Origin: Clostridiales bacterium
Lineage (GTDB): Bacteria > Bacillota > Desulfotomaculia > Desulfotomaculales > VENG01
Assembly (NCBI GenBank): GCA_016278505.1
Contig: JADQBQ010000024.1
Location: forward strand, 82,505-146,504
Length of the DNA: 64,000 bases
Direction of reading: 5' to 3'
Each line of letters starts with the position of its first letter. Position 1 is the stretch's first letter. Under the pieces are notes generated by a model. It was not told the origin of the DNA. It saw nothing but the letters and a program-made list of their open reading frames with translations, and did no database searches. Shown piece after piece: positions 21,456 through 30,010 of the stretch. The position numbers and the translations under genes were made by a program.

Positions 21456-22547
21456 TTACTCCTGCACAAACATTTTTCCGGGTAACTGCTTAATAGCACC
21501 TTTTATTTCTAAGTACATTAACAGCGAAAGAACCTCTCCGGGATTCGATCTCGAACGCTTAATAATCTCGTCTAAGTGCATCGGTTCGGAACACAATATG
21601 TTAAAAATCTTATTTTCGTCGGTAGAAAGCTTGATACCTACCATAGTGTCGGAAGTGTCATCTTCCACCGGGAAAAGAGTGTATAAACCCATTTCCTCTA
21701 AAATATCTGCCGCGCTTTCCACCAACTTGGCCCCCTGTTTAATTAACCCGTTAGATCCTTTACTCATGCGGCTGGAAATATTACCCGGCACAGCAAGAAC
21801 GTCCCGGTCCTGCTCAAGGGCCACATCCGCGGTGATCAGGGCACCGCTCCGCTCTGCAGCTTCCACCACCACTATACAACGTGAAAGACCGCTGATAACG
21901 CGATTACGTACAGGGAAATGCCAAGCCTCAGGGGAGGATTGCGGGGGAAATTCACTGATCACGGCACCGCTCTCAATTATTTGCTGCATTATAATTTTGT
22001 TTTCAGGCGGATAAACTACGTCCACTCCACATCCCAGAACAGCAACAGTATATCCTCCTGCCCGCACAGCACCTTCATGGGCAGCGGTATCTACACCTCT
22101 AGCCATGCCGCTGATCACGGTTACACCTGACCTGGCCAGGTCATAGCCTAACTGTCCGGCCACTTTTCGGCCATACGCTGTGGATTTACGAGAACCCACC
22201 AGGGCTACTCCGGGAGCAGTTTCCCTTAGTTCACCCCGCACAAATATACCAGGGGGAGGGTCAAAGATAGTACGCAGAGACTGAGGATACTTATCATCAT
22301 GATAACATACAAATTCAATACCCTCACTCACTAATTGGTCATATTCACGCTCGATGTCGGTATTCGCGCGCCTTTCCAAAAGCCTCTTCGCTGCCGGAGA
22401 CTTTAGGCGCAGTACATTAGTCAACTCACTGTCCTTTGCATACCAGGCATCTTTTAAAGACCCCAAGTTACTCACCAATGACCATACTCTGGCAGCAGAT
22501 CCTGGCAATAAAAGCTGCCAGGCCAACCAATACAATCTGTCATGCAT
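21456..22547 (-). CDS. dprA: DNA processing protein DprA (Smf)
   Basis: 363 residues. Binds single-stranded DNA and loads RecA during transformation; also widespread in bacteria not known to be competent. Order: N-terminal helical region, Rossmann-like core with VALVGSRKSTAYGRKVA, GMARGVDTAAHEGAV, AVLGCGVDVVYPPEN, RSGALITADVALEQDRDV and VPGNISSRMSKGSNGLI, then a C-terminal winged-helix region (about 300-363). It precedes topA, as in Bacillus. Confidence 0.96.
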   Translation of the reverse strand: MHDRLYWLAWQLLLPGSAARVWSLVSNLGSLKDAWYAKDSELTNVLRLKSPAAKRLLERRANTDIEREYDQLVSEGIEFVCYHDDKYPQSLRTIFDPPPGIFVRGELRETAPGVALVGSRKSTAYGRKVAGQLGYDLARSGVTVISGMARGVDTAAHEGAVRAGGYTVAVLGCGVDVVYPPENKIIMQQIIESGAVISEFPPQSSPEAWHFPVRNRVISGLSRCIVVVEAAERSGALITADVALEQDRDVLAVPGNISSRMSKGSNGLIKQGAKLVESAADILEEMGLYTLFPVEDDTSDTMVGIKLSTDENKIFNILCSEPMHLDEIIKRSRSNPGEVLSLLMYLEIKGAIKQLPGKMFVQE

Positions 22548-22609
22548 AAAGATATCTCCCCCGCCATCTGACCCATGAATGTATCATTCAATGAAACACC
22601 AAACACTGT

Positions 22610-23563
22610 CTAAGTTTTCTGGATCCTATTGGAATTTCCTGCTATAGATTTATATTTGGGTGCGGACACTGTTTTTCCCAGTTCACCTAAATCCTGCTTT
22701 TTAGTTAGCATTCCCTCCCAGGGATCATCTTTTAAACCGTGCAGTCTATTCTTGATGCTGCTCATCACATAGGCCGAGGAAGAGGCCAGGCCGGGCACTT
22801 CCTCCCACCTTAAAGGGGTGGAAACAGGTGCCCCGGGCAAAGGGCGCAGGCTGTAAGGAAAGGCCATTGTTTTCCCCCTGCCGTTTTGCAAATAATCAAG
22901 ATATACTTTACCATAACGCTTGGCAACACTTCTTTCTATGGTAGCCTTTTCCGGATAAGCCTTGACCACAGACGCGGCAATAATCTTCATACACTCTGTC
23001 ACTTCATTAAAGCTTAACACCGGGCGAATGGGAACAAAAATGTGCAAGCCGCTGGAGCCTGACGTTTTAACAAATGAAGTTAAATCATAATACATAAAGG
23101 CTTTTTTCACTAACATAGCCACTTGGACAACATCCGAAAAGTCCGTTCCCTCAGCCGGGTCCAGGTCCATAACTGCTAAATCCGGGAAATCCAAGTTACC
23201 TATAGTACTCAACCAGGCATGCATTTCAATGCAGCCCTGATTGGCAAGCCAGATCAAGATGGCGCTGTCATTGCAAATAATGTAATTGACAATTTTTCTC
23301 GTATGCTTGACTGAAAAGCTTTCTACCCAATCAGGTGCGTATGACGGGCATTCCTTTTGATAAAAGAAAAAATCTTCAATACCGTCCGGGTATCTTTTCA
23401 TGACCAGGGGACGATTTTTAAGATAGGGCAAAATATGAGCAGCCATATCACTATAATATTTGATCAGGTGAGCTTTCTTAAGACCGGCGTCCGGCCAAAA
23501 CTCCTTATCCAGATTGGAAAGTTTTATTTCCCTACCGTCCACGATCACATTACTTTCTTTCAC
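22610..23563 (-). CDS. LigD-type DNA polymerase/primase domain protein (NHEJ)
   Basis: About 317 residues, a stand-alone version of the archaeo-eukaryotic primase-like polymerase domain of LigD. It fills gaps and adds nucleotides at double-strand break ends. The catalytic acidic pair is in VMDLDPAEG, with SGSSGLHIFVPI (nucleotide binding) and YLKNRPLVMKRYPDG. GTG 23563 is seven bases after GGAGG; upstream codons lack a site. It lies downstream of ku and lig, but a strong terminator (23625-23648) separates it, so it probably has its own promoter or lives on read-through. Confidence 0.93.
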   Translation of the reverse strand: MKESNVIVDGREIKLSNLDKEFWPDAGLKKAHLIKYYSDMAAHILPYLKNRPLVMKRYPDGIEDFFFYQKECPSYAPDWVESFSVKHTRKIVNYIICNDSAILIWLANQGCIEMHAWLSTIGNLDFPDLAVMDLDPAEGTDFSDVVQVAMLVKKAFMYYDLTSFVKTSGSSGLHIFVPIRPVLSFNEVTECMKIIAASVVKAYPEKATIERSVAKRYGKVYLDYLQNGRGKTMAFPYSLRPLPGAPVSTPLRWEEVPGLASSSAYVMSSIKNRLHGLKDDPWEGMLTKKQDLGELGKTVSAPKYKSIAGNSNRIQKT

Positions 23564-23624
23564 ATAGCCACCTCCTTTTATGTTCATATTTTTTGCAAAC
23601 ATACCTGGTCGTAACCTCGGAAAA

Positions 23625-23648
23625 GCAAAAAACCGCCCCTGCGGGCGG
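23625..23648 (-). terminator. Terminator after the DNA ligase gene
   Basis: Stem CCGCCC / GGGCGG with a 4-base loop followed by TTTTTTGCTTTT on the minus strand. It closes the ger-ku-lig run about 20 bases past the ligase stop. Confidence 0.9.
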
Positions 23649-23668
23649 AGAAAATAATTCCTGTATTC

Positions 23669-24616
23669 CTATAATGCTGTACATGCAGTAGGGAGCTTAT
23701 CACTGCGCAATCCTTTATATACAGGATGGCGTAAAAGCCCTTCCGCAGTTAAGGCCAAATAATTAACACTACAAACAAGTCTCGGTTTAACCCATAAGGC
23801 ACCTTTACTTTCGGTAGGTGCAATTTCGAGTACAGGCTCTTTGACCTGTAGCCCTGCCAGTAGCTCTAAAATATATCGTTCTTCTTTTTGATCAAACCCC
23901 GTACCCACCTTCCCCTGGTAAATCATCTCGGAACCTCTATAGCCCCCCAAAAACAAAGCGCCTAATTCCCGGCCACCCTTACCATGCCGATAACCGCAGA
24001 TAACAAGGTCTGCTTCCCTGGTGTTTCTAATCTTCTTCCAGTGCCCGGAACGCTTCCCGGGCAAATACGGGCTTCTAAGACCCTTAGCCATCACGCCTTC
24101 CAGGCCTTTGACCGCACAGGCGGCGGCAAAGCCCTTTCCCTTTTCCAAAACGTAGTCAGAAATTAAAAGGTGGTCTTGTACCCTCACACCGTCCTTTAAT
24201 ATTTCTTTCCTCTCTACTAAGAAACTGGCCACTTTTGATTGACCACCATAATATAAAATATCAAAAGCCATAAAAACTGCCGGCCACAAAGCCGCCGCGC
24301 GCCGAATCTTTGCCTTATCCTTAAGCCGGCCGCGGGATTGCAGGCTGTTAAAAGAAGGCATTCCATCTTCAAGTACAATAATCTCCCCGTCCAACACAGC
24401 AGGTTTTTGCCTTACTGCAGATTCCAGGCCCGTAAGTTCAGGAAAGGCATCCGTAATGTCCTTACCATTACGTGATAACAACCGCACCTCCTCATTTAAA
24501 TAACAAAGGCACCGGTAACCGTCCCATTTTATTTCAAAAAGATAATCCTCACTGTCAAAAGGTTCTGCAGGTACCGCCAACATGGGCTTTAAGAGGGGCA
24601 TGTTTAAAATTGTCAT
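23669..24616 (-). CDS. ATP-dependent DNA ligase (LigD ligase domain, NHEJ)
   Basis: 315 residues. Seals double-strand breaks with Ku. The lysine adenylated by ATP is in motif I, EIKWDGYR (K about 30). Other nucleotidyltransferase motifs: LSRNGKD (III region), LDGEIIV, FMAFDILYY, EGVMAKGL (IV) and WKKIR (V). The C-terminal OB domain follows (YQGKVGTGFD). No polymerase or phosphoesterase domain is fused. It begins 12 bases after ku and ends at a strong terminator. Confidence 0.95.
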   Translation of the reverse strand: MTILNMPLLKPMLAVPAEPFDSEDYLFEIKWDGYRCLCYLNEEVRLLSRNGKDITDAFPELTGLESAVRQKPAVLDGEIIVLEDGMPSFNSLQSRGRLKDKAKIRRAAALWPAVFMAFDILYYGGQSKVASFLVERKEILKDGVRVQDHLLISDYVLEKGKGFAAACAVKGLEGVMAKGLRSPYLPGKRSGHWKKIRNTREADLVICGYRHGKGGRELGALFLGGYRGSEMIYQGKVGTGFDQKEERYILELLAGLQVKEPVLEIAPTESKGALWVKPRLVCSVNYLALTAEGLLRHPVYKGLRSDKLPTACTAL

Positions 24617-24628
24617 CGCATAAAAACC

Positions 24629-25477
24629 TTAGCCGCCCGCCGCTCTTTTCTTTCCGGCCTGCTTTCTGCTGTCCTTGCCCTCAACCTTACGCCCCTTGCC
24701 ATTTTCCCCCTCTTTAGCTATATCAATACTGGCCTTTAAAGCAGACATCAAATCAACAACCTTATCAGTTTCCGGCCTGGCCGGCACAGCAACAGCCTCA
24801 CCGGCTATCTTGGCCTGTATTAATTCCATTAGGCTCTTCCTGTATTCATTGCTATACTTTTGCGGTTCAAATTCCCCTGATAGGCTGTCAATCAAATTTA
24901 CAGCCATTCTTACTTCATTATCATGAAGTTTAACTTTATAATCAAGTTCCGGCAGCTGTTCACTATGCCTCACCTCATCCGGGTAATGCATGGTGCTCAT
25001 CACCACCGCATTATCTGTTACCCGCAGCGCGGCAAGGGATTCTTTACTCCTGATAATAACCCGGGCCACAGCCACCTTACCTGTATCTGCCATAGCCCTT
25101 TTCAAAAGTTCATAAACCTTTTCGCCGCCGTCCCCGGGAGCGAGGTAGTAGGGGTGGTCATAATAAACAGGGTCAATATCAGCCAGATTCACAAAGTCCA
25201 TTATATCAATACTCTTAGTACCCTCACCCGGCAGGTTCTCAAAGTCTTCATCCTTGAGCACCACGTATTTTCCCTTTTCGTATTGATACCCCTTAACCAG
25301 TTCACCCGCTTTTACTTCCTCGTCGCAATAAGGACAATACTTACGATACTGGACAGGATTTTTACATTTATCGTGCAGGTAATTAAAGCGTACATCTTTC
25401 TTTTCCGTCGCCGCGTACATTTTCACGGGAACATATACCAGGCCAAAACTGACCGCACCCTTCCACAAAGGCCGCAA
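24629..25477 (-). CDS. ku: Ku protein (NHEJ DNA-end binding)
   Basis: 282 residues, typical of bacterial Ku homodimers. It begins RPLWKGAVSFGLVYVPVKMY, the standard N-terminus, and includes YCPYCDEEVKAGELVKGYQ (Cys-containing strand), IDIMDFVNLADIDPVYYDHP and the C-terminal LIDSLSGEFEPQKYSNEYRK. A Lys/Arg/Gly-rich tail follows (about 255-282), as in many Ku proteins, and probably contacts DNA. Start TTG 25477 follows GGGGTGA by five bases. Only 15 bases separate it from the small membrane gene behind gerC. Confidence 0.95.
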   Translation of the reverse strand: MRPLWKGAVSFGLVYVPVKMYAATEKKDVRFNYLHDKCKNPVQYRKYCPYCDEEVKAGELVKGYQYEKGKYVVLKDEDFENLPGEGTKSIDIMDFVNLADIDPVYYDHPYYLAPGDGGEKVYELLKRAMADTGKVAVARVIIRSKESLAALRVTDNAVVMSTMHYPDEVRHSEQLPELDYKVKLHDNEVRMAVNLIDSLSGEFEPQKYSNEYRKSLMELIQAKIAGEAVAVPARPETDKVVDLMSALKASIDIAKEGENGKGRKVEGKDSRKQAGKKRAAGG

Positions 25478-25492
25478 CCATGATCACCCCTT

Positions 25493-25669
25493 TTAAGATC
25501 TCGAGCTATGATAGAACCAAACAGCTACCGGCAGAAGCAGGGTAACCAGAGAAATTATGAAGGTTCCCACCGCTCCCCGGCGATTTTTATTTCTCCACGC
25601 CCACAGGCCATAACTGGCACAGTAAACAGCGATGGCCATAACACCAAACATCACCAATACCAGTAGCAT
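25493..25669 (-). CDS. Small two-helix membrane protein of the ger operon
   Basis: 58 residues: a hydrophobic segment (2-25, LLVLVMFGVMAIAVYCASYG), a short basic loop (WRNKNRRG), and a second hydrophobic segment (34-52). It starts one base after the gerC stop with a ribosome site (GAGAGG) inside the gerC end and stops 15 bases before ku. Small membrane genes that modulate germinant receptors (GerD or GerKD-like) are known in Firmicutes; I do not recognise this sequence specifically. Confidence 0.75.
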   Translation of the reverse strand: MLLVLVMFGVMAIAVYCASYGLWAWRNKNRRGAVGTFIISLVTLLLPVAVWFYHSSRS

Positions 25670-25670
25670 A

Positions 25671-26912
25671 TTACCTCTCCCTTACCGGAGAACTTTCACG
25701 TAAAAGCCCAATTCTCCGGATATTAATATTAAAGTTAACGTTCACCTCCGCCTGCGGAAAAACTTTTAGCCAGTCGTATTGTTCCCATTCGGGCCAGGTT
25801 AAAAACTTTTTCCTCACCTCTTCCCCAAAGCCAAATACATCCGCGCTAAATTCCTCTTGTGTCTTTCTAAGTAGTCCATCCGCATCCTGCTGCAGTATTT
25901 GGGCAAAGGCATTCTCCACCTCATTGATTGCACCCGGCCGTTCATAGGCTATGTTACTCTGGATGGATAGAAATTCTGCATCCAAAGAAATCTCGACATT
26001 AATCACAGGGACATGCTCTTCTAAAGATATTTCCACTGCCGGTTTCCTTTCCGCACGAGCCTCCAGTAAAATATATTTTCCAGGTACATGGGGATCCGGA
26101 ACAGAAAATATCCCCTGGTTGAAATTACCCTTGATCATCTCCATGATAGTGGTTTCATCCCCTTTAAGTTCCCCCACCATACGGCCACCCTTAAATACAG
26201 CAGCTCCCATTAAGTCAATTTTGTTCCCCCCCTCCCGGGGAACTTCCCCGGCTAAATAATTACCTACACCTTCCTTTTTTCCTGCCTGGTCATTCTGTCT
26301 ATTACCACCTAACGCAGCCAAAATAGCAACGGGCTGCCTAGCCTCTGACTTTGCTGCATTGTAAAATTGGTGCACTTGGCTGGAAACAGGAAACAGGCCG
26401 GTGTATTTACTGGTCCCCACCAATAGCTCTATATACTTGGCCGGGTTATCCTCCAAGATGGGCTGGGTATTTTTAACCAGTTCTCTGGCCTTTCCCCGAC
26501 TTATGACTATAAAGGTGTTCCGCCTGAATTGGCGGTAGCGTACCAAAGGCGCCAAATAACGGCCCATGCCCTCCTTGGCCAATTCACTGGAAAATATGAT
26601 GGCCTTGGTATGTTTAAGTGACGGTCGCCTCTCCACAAAGGTACCCAGTAAGTCCAAACCGGCCAGAATAGTGGGGGTTTCCACGGACACCACCATGGTT
26701 GACTCGGCACCACCACCGCCCCCTCCATCGCCACCACCGGCAATGTTTTTCGGTACGGCAATTTGGGCCGTGAGATTAAGCTTGCTCTCCTCACCCTTAT
26801 CCACACCCAGCGCCAGAATGAAAGCAGATTCATCAACCTCCCGGTATCCCCAACAGCCAGGGATAAGCAGCAGCACCAGGAATAACATCGGCAGTCTAAG
26901 AAGTTTCGTCAC
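25671..26912 (-). CDS. gerC: Spore germination lipoprotein GerC family
   Basis: 413 residues. The C subunit of a germinant receptor, anchored in the inner spore membrane by lipid. The signal peptide ends in a lipobox (LIPGC, Cys about 20) followed by WGYREVDESAFILALGVDKG. A Gly-rich loop (about 58-68) is present. The remainder has the Ger(x)C domain with TKAIIFSSELAKEGMG and the C-terminal FNINIRRIGLL. The start overlaps the end of gerB. It acts with GerA and GerB to sense nutrients and trigger germination. Confidence 0.93.
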   Translation of the reverse strand: MTKLLRLPMLFLVLLLIPGCWGYREVDESAFILALGVDKGEESKLNLTAQIAVPKNIAGGGDGGGGGGAESTMVVSVETPTILAGLDLLGTFVERRPSLKHTKAIIFSSELAKEGMGRYLAPLVRYRQFRRNTFIVISRGKARELVKNTQPILEDNPAKYIELLVGTSKYTGLFPVSSQVHQFYNAAKSEARQPVAILAALGGNRQNDQAGKKEGVGNYLAGEVPREGGNKIDLMGAAVFKGGRMVGELKGDETTIMEMIKGNFNQGIFSVPDPHVPGKYILLEARAERKPAVEISLEEHVPVINVEISLDAEFLSIQSNIAYERPGAINEVENAFAQILQQDADGLLRKTQEEFSADVFGFGEEVRKKFLTWPEWEQYDWLKVFPQAEVNVNFNINIRRIGLLRESSPVRER

Positions 26913-28011
26913 CGGGATTCATCCCCTTTCTGCGCCATGTAGCTACGCCCAGTAAAATTATCGGCAGGCCAAAAGTAGGAACCCAACCCCACGTTCTTAT
27001 TATCTTCTCATCAACCATTAAAGCGGTGCTAACATTGGATGGAATAAAAGCCACTGATATAGTTATTATAGCTAGTGGCAGTATAAACGGGCGGTAATAA
27101 GGTAGTTTCAATAACCCAGTGGTAAGTGACAACATGGCGTATATACCTATGGTTATTTTTAACAGCGCCGCCAGTGCCCACATGGGTAAAAATATAGGCT
27201 CCAGCCTTTGTAAAAACCGGCCGAAATAAATCAGTCTGGCCATTTCAAAAGTAGGTAAAGGTATTTCTTTGGCCACGGGTACCGGAAAGGTTAACAGGTA
27301 AGTAACAACGGTAATGATCAGAATAACGCCCGCAATTATTAGACTGTAGGAGCCCAACTTCCACATGTTCCAGTTTTGATTTAGATTAATGTTGGGATAA
27401 ATAATAGCTAACAAAAAGATTTCACTAGTGAGAGATATTTTCATGATGCCACTTCCCATCACCTCGGCCAAGCCCGGGCCTAAAAGAGGTGCCATGTTAT
27501 TTAAACTCCAATAAGGGTAAGTTGATATAATGACTAAACCAAGTAAAATGCCGATAAAAATAAATGAAATCCGGGTACTGCGAGCTATAGCCTCCAGACC
27601 CAGGTAACATGCCGCTACCGCTCCCAAAAGTAACCCTGACATAGCCACGCTGATTGGAAGTTGAGGAATAGAAACTGTCAGTGCACGCTCTGCAAATTGA
27701 CGCAGCACCATCGTCTCTACTGCAAGCAGGAAGCTAAGGTAACCCAGGGCGAACAATATGTTCAAGTAGGGCCCCACCAGCTCCTCTCCTATTTCAATAA
27801 TGCTTTTGCCGGGGTACTTGTCCATTAGAAAGGCAAGAGGCAAAAAAGTCAGCAGGCTTAAAAGTACCGCCACCAAAATTACCATCCAGGCTGCTGATAG
27901 CCCCAGATTAACCATAAATGCCGGGTAAGTAAGAAATACCTTGGCCGATATAAATACCACAGCCAGGCTTACCGCCTCGATGGGACCTATACGCTCTTTA
28001 TTGATAGTCAT
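26896..28011 (-). CDS. gerB: Spore germination protein GerB family (GerAB-type transporter-like)
   Basis: About 371 residues with ten hydrophobic segments, of the APC-like Spore_permease family, and the probable germinant-sensing subunit. It begins MTINKERIGPIEAVSLAVV; start ATG 28011 is eight bases after AGGTGG, but ATG 28017 is also possible. The last helix ends in a short charged tail. It overlaps the end of gerA by about 14 bases and the start of gerC by 17, so all three are translationally coupled. Confidence 0.93.
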   Translation of the reverse strand: MTINKERIGPIEAVSLAVVFISAKVFLTYPAFMVNLGLSAAWMVILVAVLLSLLTFLPLAFLMDKYPGKSIIEIGEELVGPYLNILFALGYLSFLLAVETMVLRQFAERALTVSIPQLPISVAMSGLLLGAVAACYLGLEAIARSTRISFIFIGILLGLVIISTYPYWSLNNMAPLLGPGLAEVMGSGIMKISLTSEIFLLAIIYPNINLNQNWNMWKLGSYSLIIAGVILIITVVTYLLTFPVPVAKEIPLPTFEMARLIYFGRFLQRLEPIFLPMWALAALLKITIGIYAMLSLTTGLLKLPYYRPFILPLAIITISVAFIPSNVSTALMVDEKIIRTWGWVPTFGLPIILLGVATWRRKGMNPGDETS

Positions 28012-29842
28012 CAGCATTGCCACCTTTTTTTCTGTTAATCCAGCGCCGGCTTATAGGTGGCTGGCTCTTGATCTTACGGGGAGCAATGGACCCCGGGCGT
28101 TCCTCTTGCTGCCATATTGGCTTTCTCCATATAACATCTCCACCCTCAGCTTTCACACCCAGCGGGGATAAAAAGGGAACGCCGAAGGATTTTAAGCTGG
28201 ACAGGTGGTTTAAATGAATAAAAAAACCCAGCACAATACCGAAGAAACCAAACAGACCACCGAGAACAATGTACACAAACCGCACAGCCCTTATGGAAAA
28301 AGCAAGGGTATAATTTGGCACAGTGAAGGAACCAATAGCTGTGACAGCCACAATGACAATTAATATAGGGCTTACTACTTTGGCTGCCACGGCCGCCTGC
28401 CCCAGTATAAGGGCCCCCACAATACCAAGAGTGGGCCCTATTACGCCTGGAACTCTGATTCCAGCTTCCCTAATCAATTCAAAGGATATCTCCATAATTA
28501 AAACTTCCACTATAGTTGGAAAAGGTACCTGCTCCCGCGCACCTGCAATGGCCATTAATAAGTCAGTGGGTATCATTTCATGGTGATACGCGTTTACAGC
28601 CACATAAATACCGGGCAAAAAGGTGGCCAAGAACACACCAACTAAGCGCAGCATACGCAGCAGAGAACCATAAGGCCACCTTAAGTAAGCATCTTCCGCA
28701 CTCTGCAGTATCCCGAAAAGGTTCATGGGAAAAACAAGCACATGCGGTGACCCATCCATTAAAACAGCTACTTTACCTTCAATAATATGGTTTATCACCC
28801 TGTCCGGCCGTTCGGTGCTAAGCACCTGGGGGGCAAGGGCATATGTCTTATCCTCTATAAATTGTTCCAGAATACCGCTGGTACCCACATAATCAGTTTC
28901 CAGCATCTCAATGCGCCTCTTTGCCTCTTGTACCAGATCCTGGTTTACCACTCCGTCCAGATACATTATGCCGCAATTGATACGGTCCTTGTTGCCCACC
29001 TTAAATATTTCCGTCACCAGGTCAGGGGAATGAAATGCTTTACGAATAAGGGCGGTATTAACCCGAAAGGTTTCGTTAAATGCCTCATGCGGTCCCCGTA
29101 CCACCATTTCCACTTCCGGTTTACCCACATTGCGGTGCTCCCACCCCTTCGTTTCCATCACCAGGGCTTTATCTACACCTTCAATTAAAATTACCGTATC
29201 GCCGTTTAACACCCCGTCGATGGTTGCCCGCATGAGTTCAAATATCTCAACCTGATTGCCCGGAAGCAGCCTCTCGCGCACCACGTCTTCAAGATTACCC
29301 TCTTGTGCATCTAACCGCAGCCGGCTGAGAAGCATCAGAGGCTGCAGCACAGAATCATTCTGAATCGCTTTGTCAGTCATGCCGTCAATGTAAATAGCAA
29401 TAGCCCGCACTGGGTTATCGATGCCAATGGAAAATTCTCTAAATACCACATCATTGTTTTTAGGTACGTGGAAAACTCTCTTTAAATAAGCCACATCCTG
29501 ATCCAAATGGCCAGACACTTTTAGTTTGCCCGGATCAATCACCGGTTCCGGTTTTTCTTGCGCAGCGCCTTTTTCGATATTATCTTTATGATTTTGCGCA
29601 CCGGAGCCGGGTCGTACCGGCTTACGCATACCTCTGGACCTGCCCCTGCTTTTTACGGTACGTTCTTTTTCTTTAGATGCACCCGGTTCATTCTGGTTTG
29701 TTTGAGCAGGTCCACCATCCTTATAATCCCCGGTATCTTCGCCTGGGCCTGCAGTTTTATTACCTGTATCCGCGAGCTCGAATGACATTCCCCGGGGTTC
29801 TTGAAAGGTTAAAGTTTCTTTTAACCTCTGCCAGACTGAAAT
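27998..29842 (-). CDS. gerA: Spore germination protein GerA family (receptor A subunit)
   Basis: About 614 residues. An N-terminal hydrophilic domain includes a long low-complexity stretch (about 20-100, rich in Gly, Lys, Pro and Gln). Then come the GerA core with DVAYLKRVFHVPKNNDVVFR, IYLDGVVNQDLVQEAKRRI and DKTYALAPQVLSTERPDRVI, and a C-terminal domain of about five membrane segments. No good ATG or GTG lies near the N-terminus. A perfect AAGGAGG at 29851-29860 stands eight bases before an in-frame ATT (29842), which I take as the start, tentatively. A TTG at 29941 and ATG at 29902 extend the frame but have no ribosome site. Confidence 0.9.
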   Translation of the reverse strand: MSVWQRLKETLTFQEPRGMSFELADTGNKTAGPGEDTGDYKDGGPAQTNQNEPGASKEKERTVKSRGRSRGMRKPVRPGSGAQNHKDNIEKGAAQEKPEPVIDPGKLKVSGHLDQDVAYLKRVFHVPKNNDVVFREFSIGIDNPVRAIAIYIDGMTDKAIQNDSVLQPLMLLSRLRLDAQEGNLEDVVRERLLPGNQVEIFELMRATIDGVLNGDTVILIEGVDKALVMETKGWEHRNVGKPEVEMVVRGPHEAFNETFRVNTALIRKAFHSPDLVTEIFKVGNKDRINCGIMYLDGVVNQDLVQEAKRRIEMLETDYVGTSGILEQFIEDKTYALAPQVLSTERPDRVINHIIEGKVAVLMDGSPHVLVFPMNLFGILQSAEDAYLRWPYGSLLRMLRLVGVFLATFLPGIYVAVNAYHHEMIPTDLLMAIAGAREQVPFPTIVEVLIMEISFELIREAGIRVPGVIGPTLGIVGALILGQAAVAAKVVSPILIVIVAVTAIGSFTVPNYTLAFSIRAVRFVYIVLGGLFGFFGIVLGFFIHLNHLSSLKSFGVPFLSPLGVKAEGGDVIWRKPIWQQEERPGSIAPRKIKSQPPISRRWINRKKGGNADDYQ

Positions 29843-30010
29843 GGGCCCCGCCTCCTTTTTGAAAACCAAAGAATAACAGCAGTTATTATCTTTTGCCAGC
29901 ATTGGGTTAATTATGTTAATCAGAAACCAAAAAGAAATCAAATTGCAGGAAGGTTATTGGAGAAATCAGGTTAAATTAAAGTATTATATAGAAAAATTAC
30001 CGGACAAGGT

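Noticed and set aside
29880..30010. SigG promoter between gerA and DUF362
   Set aside because: Only a weak CATAATTA -10-like match; no convincing -35.
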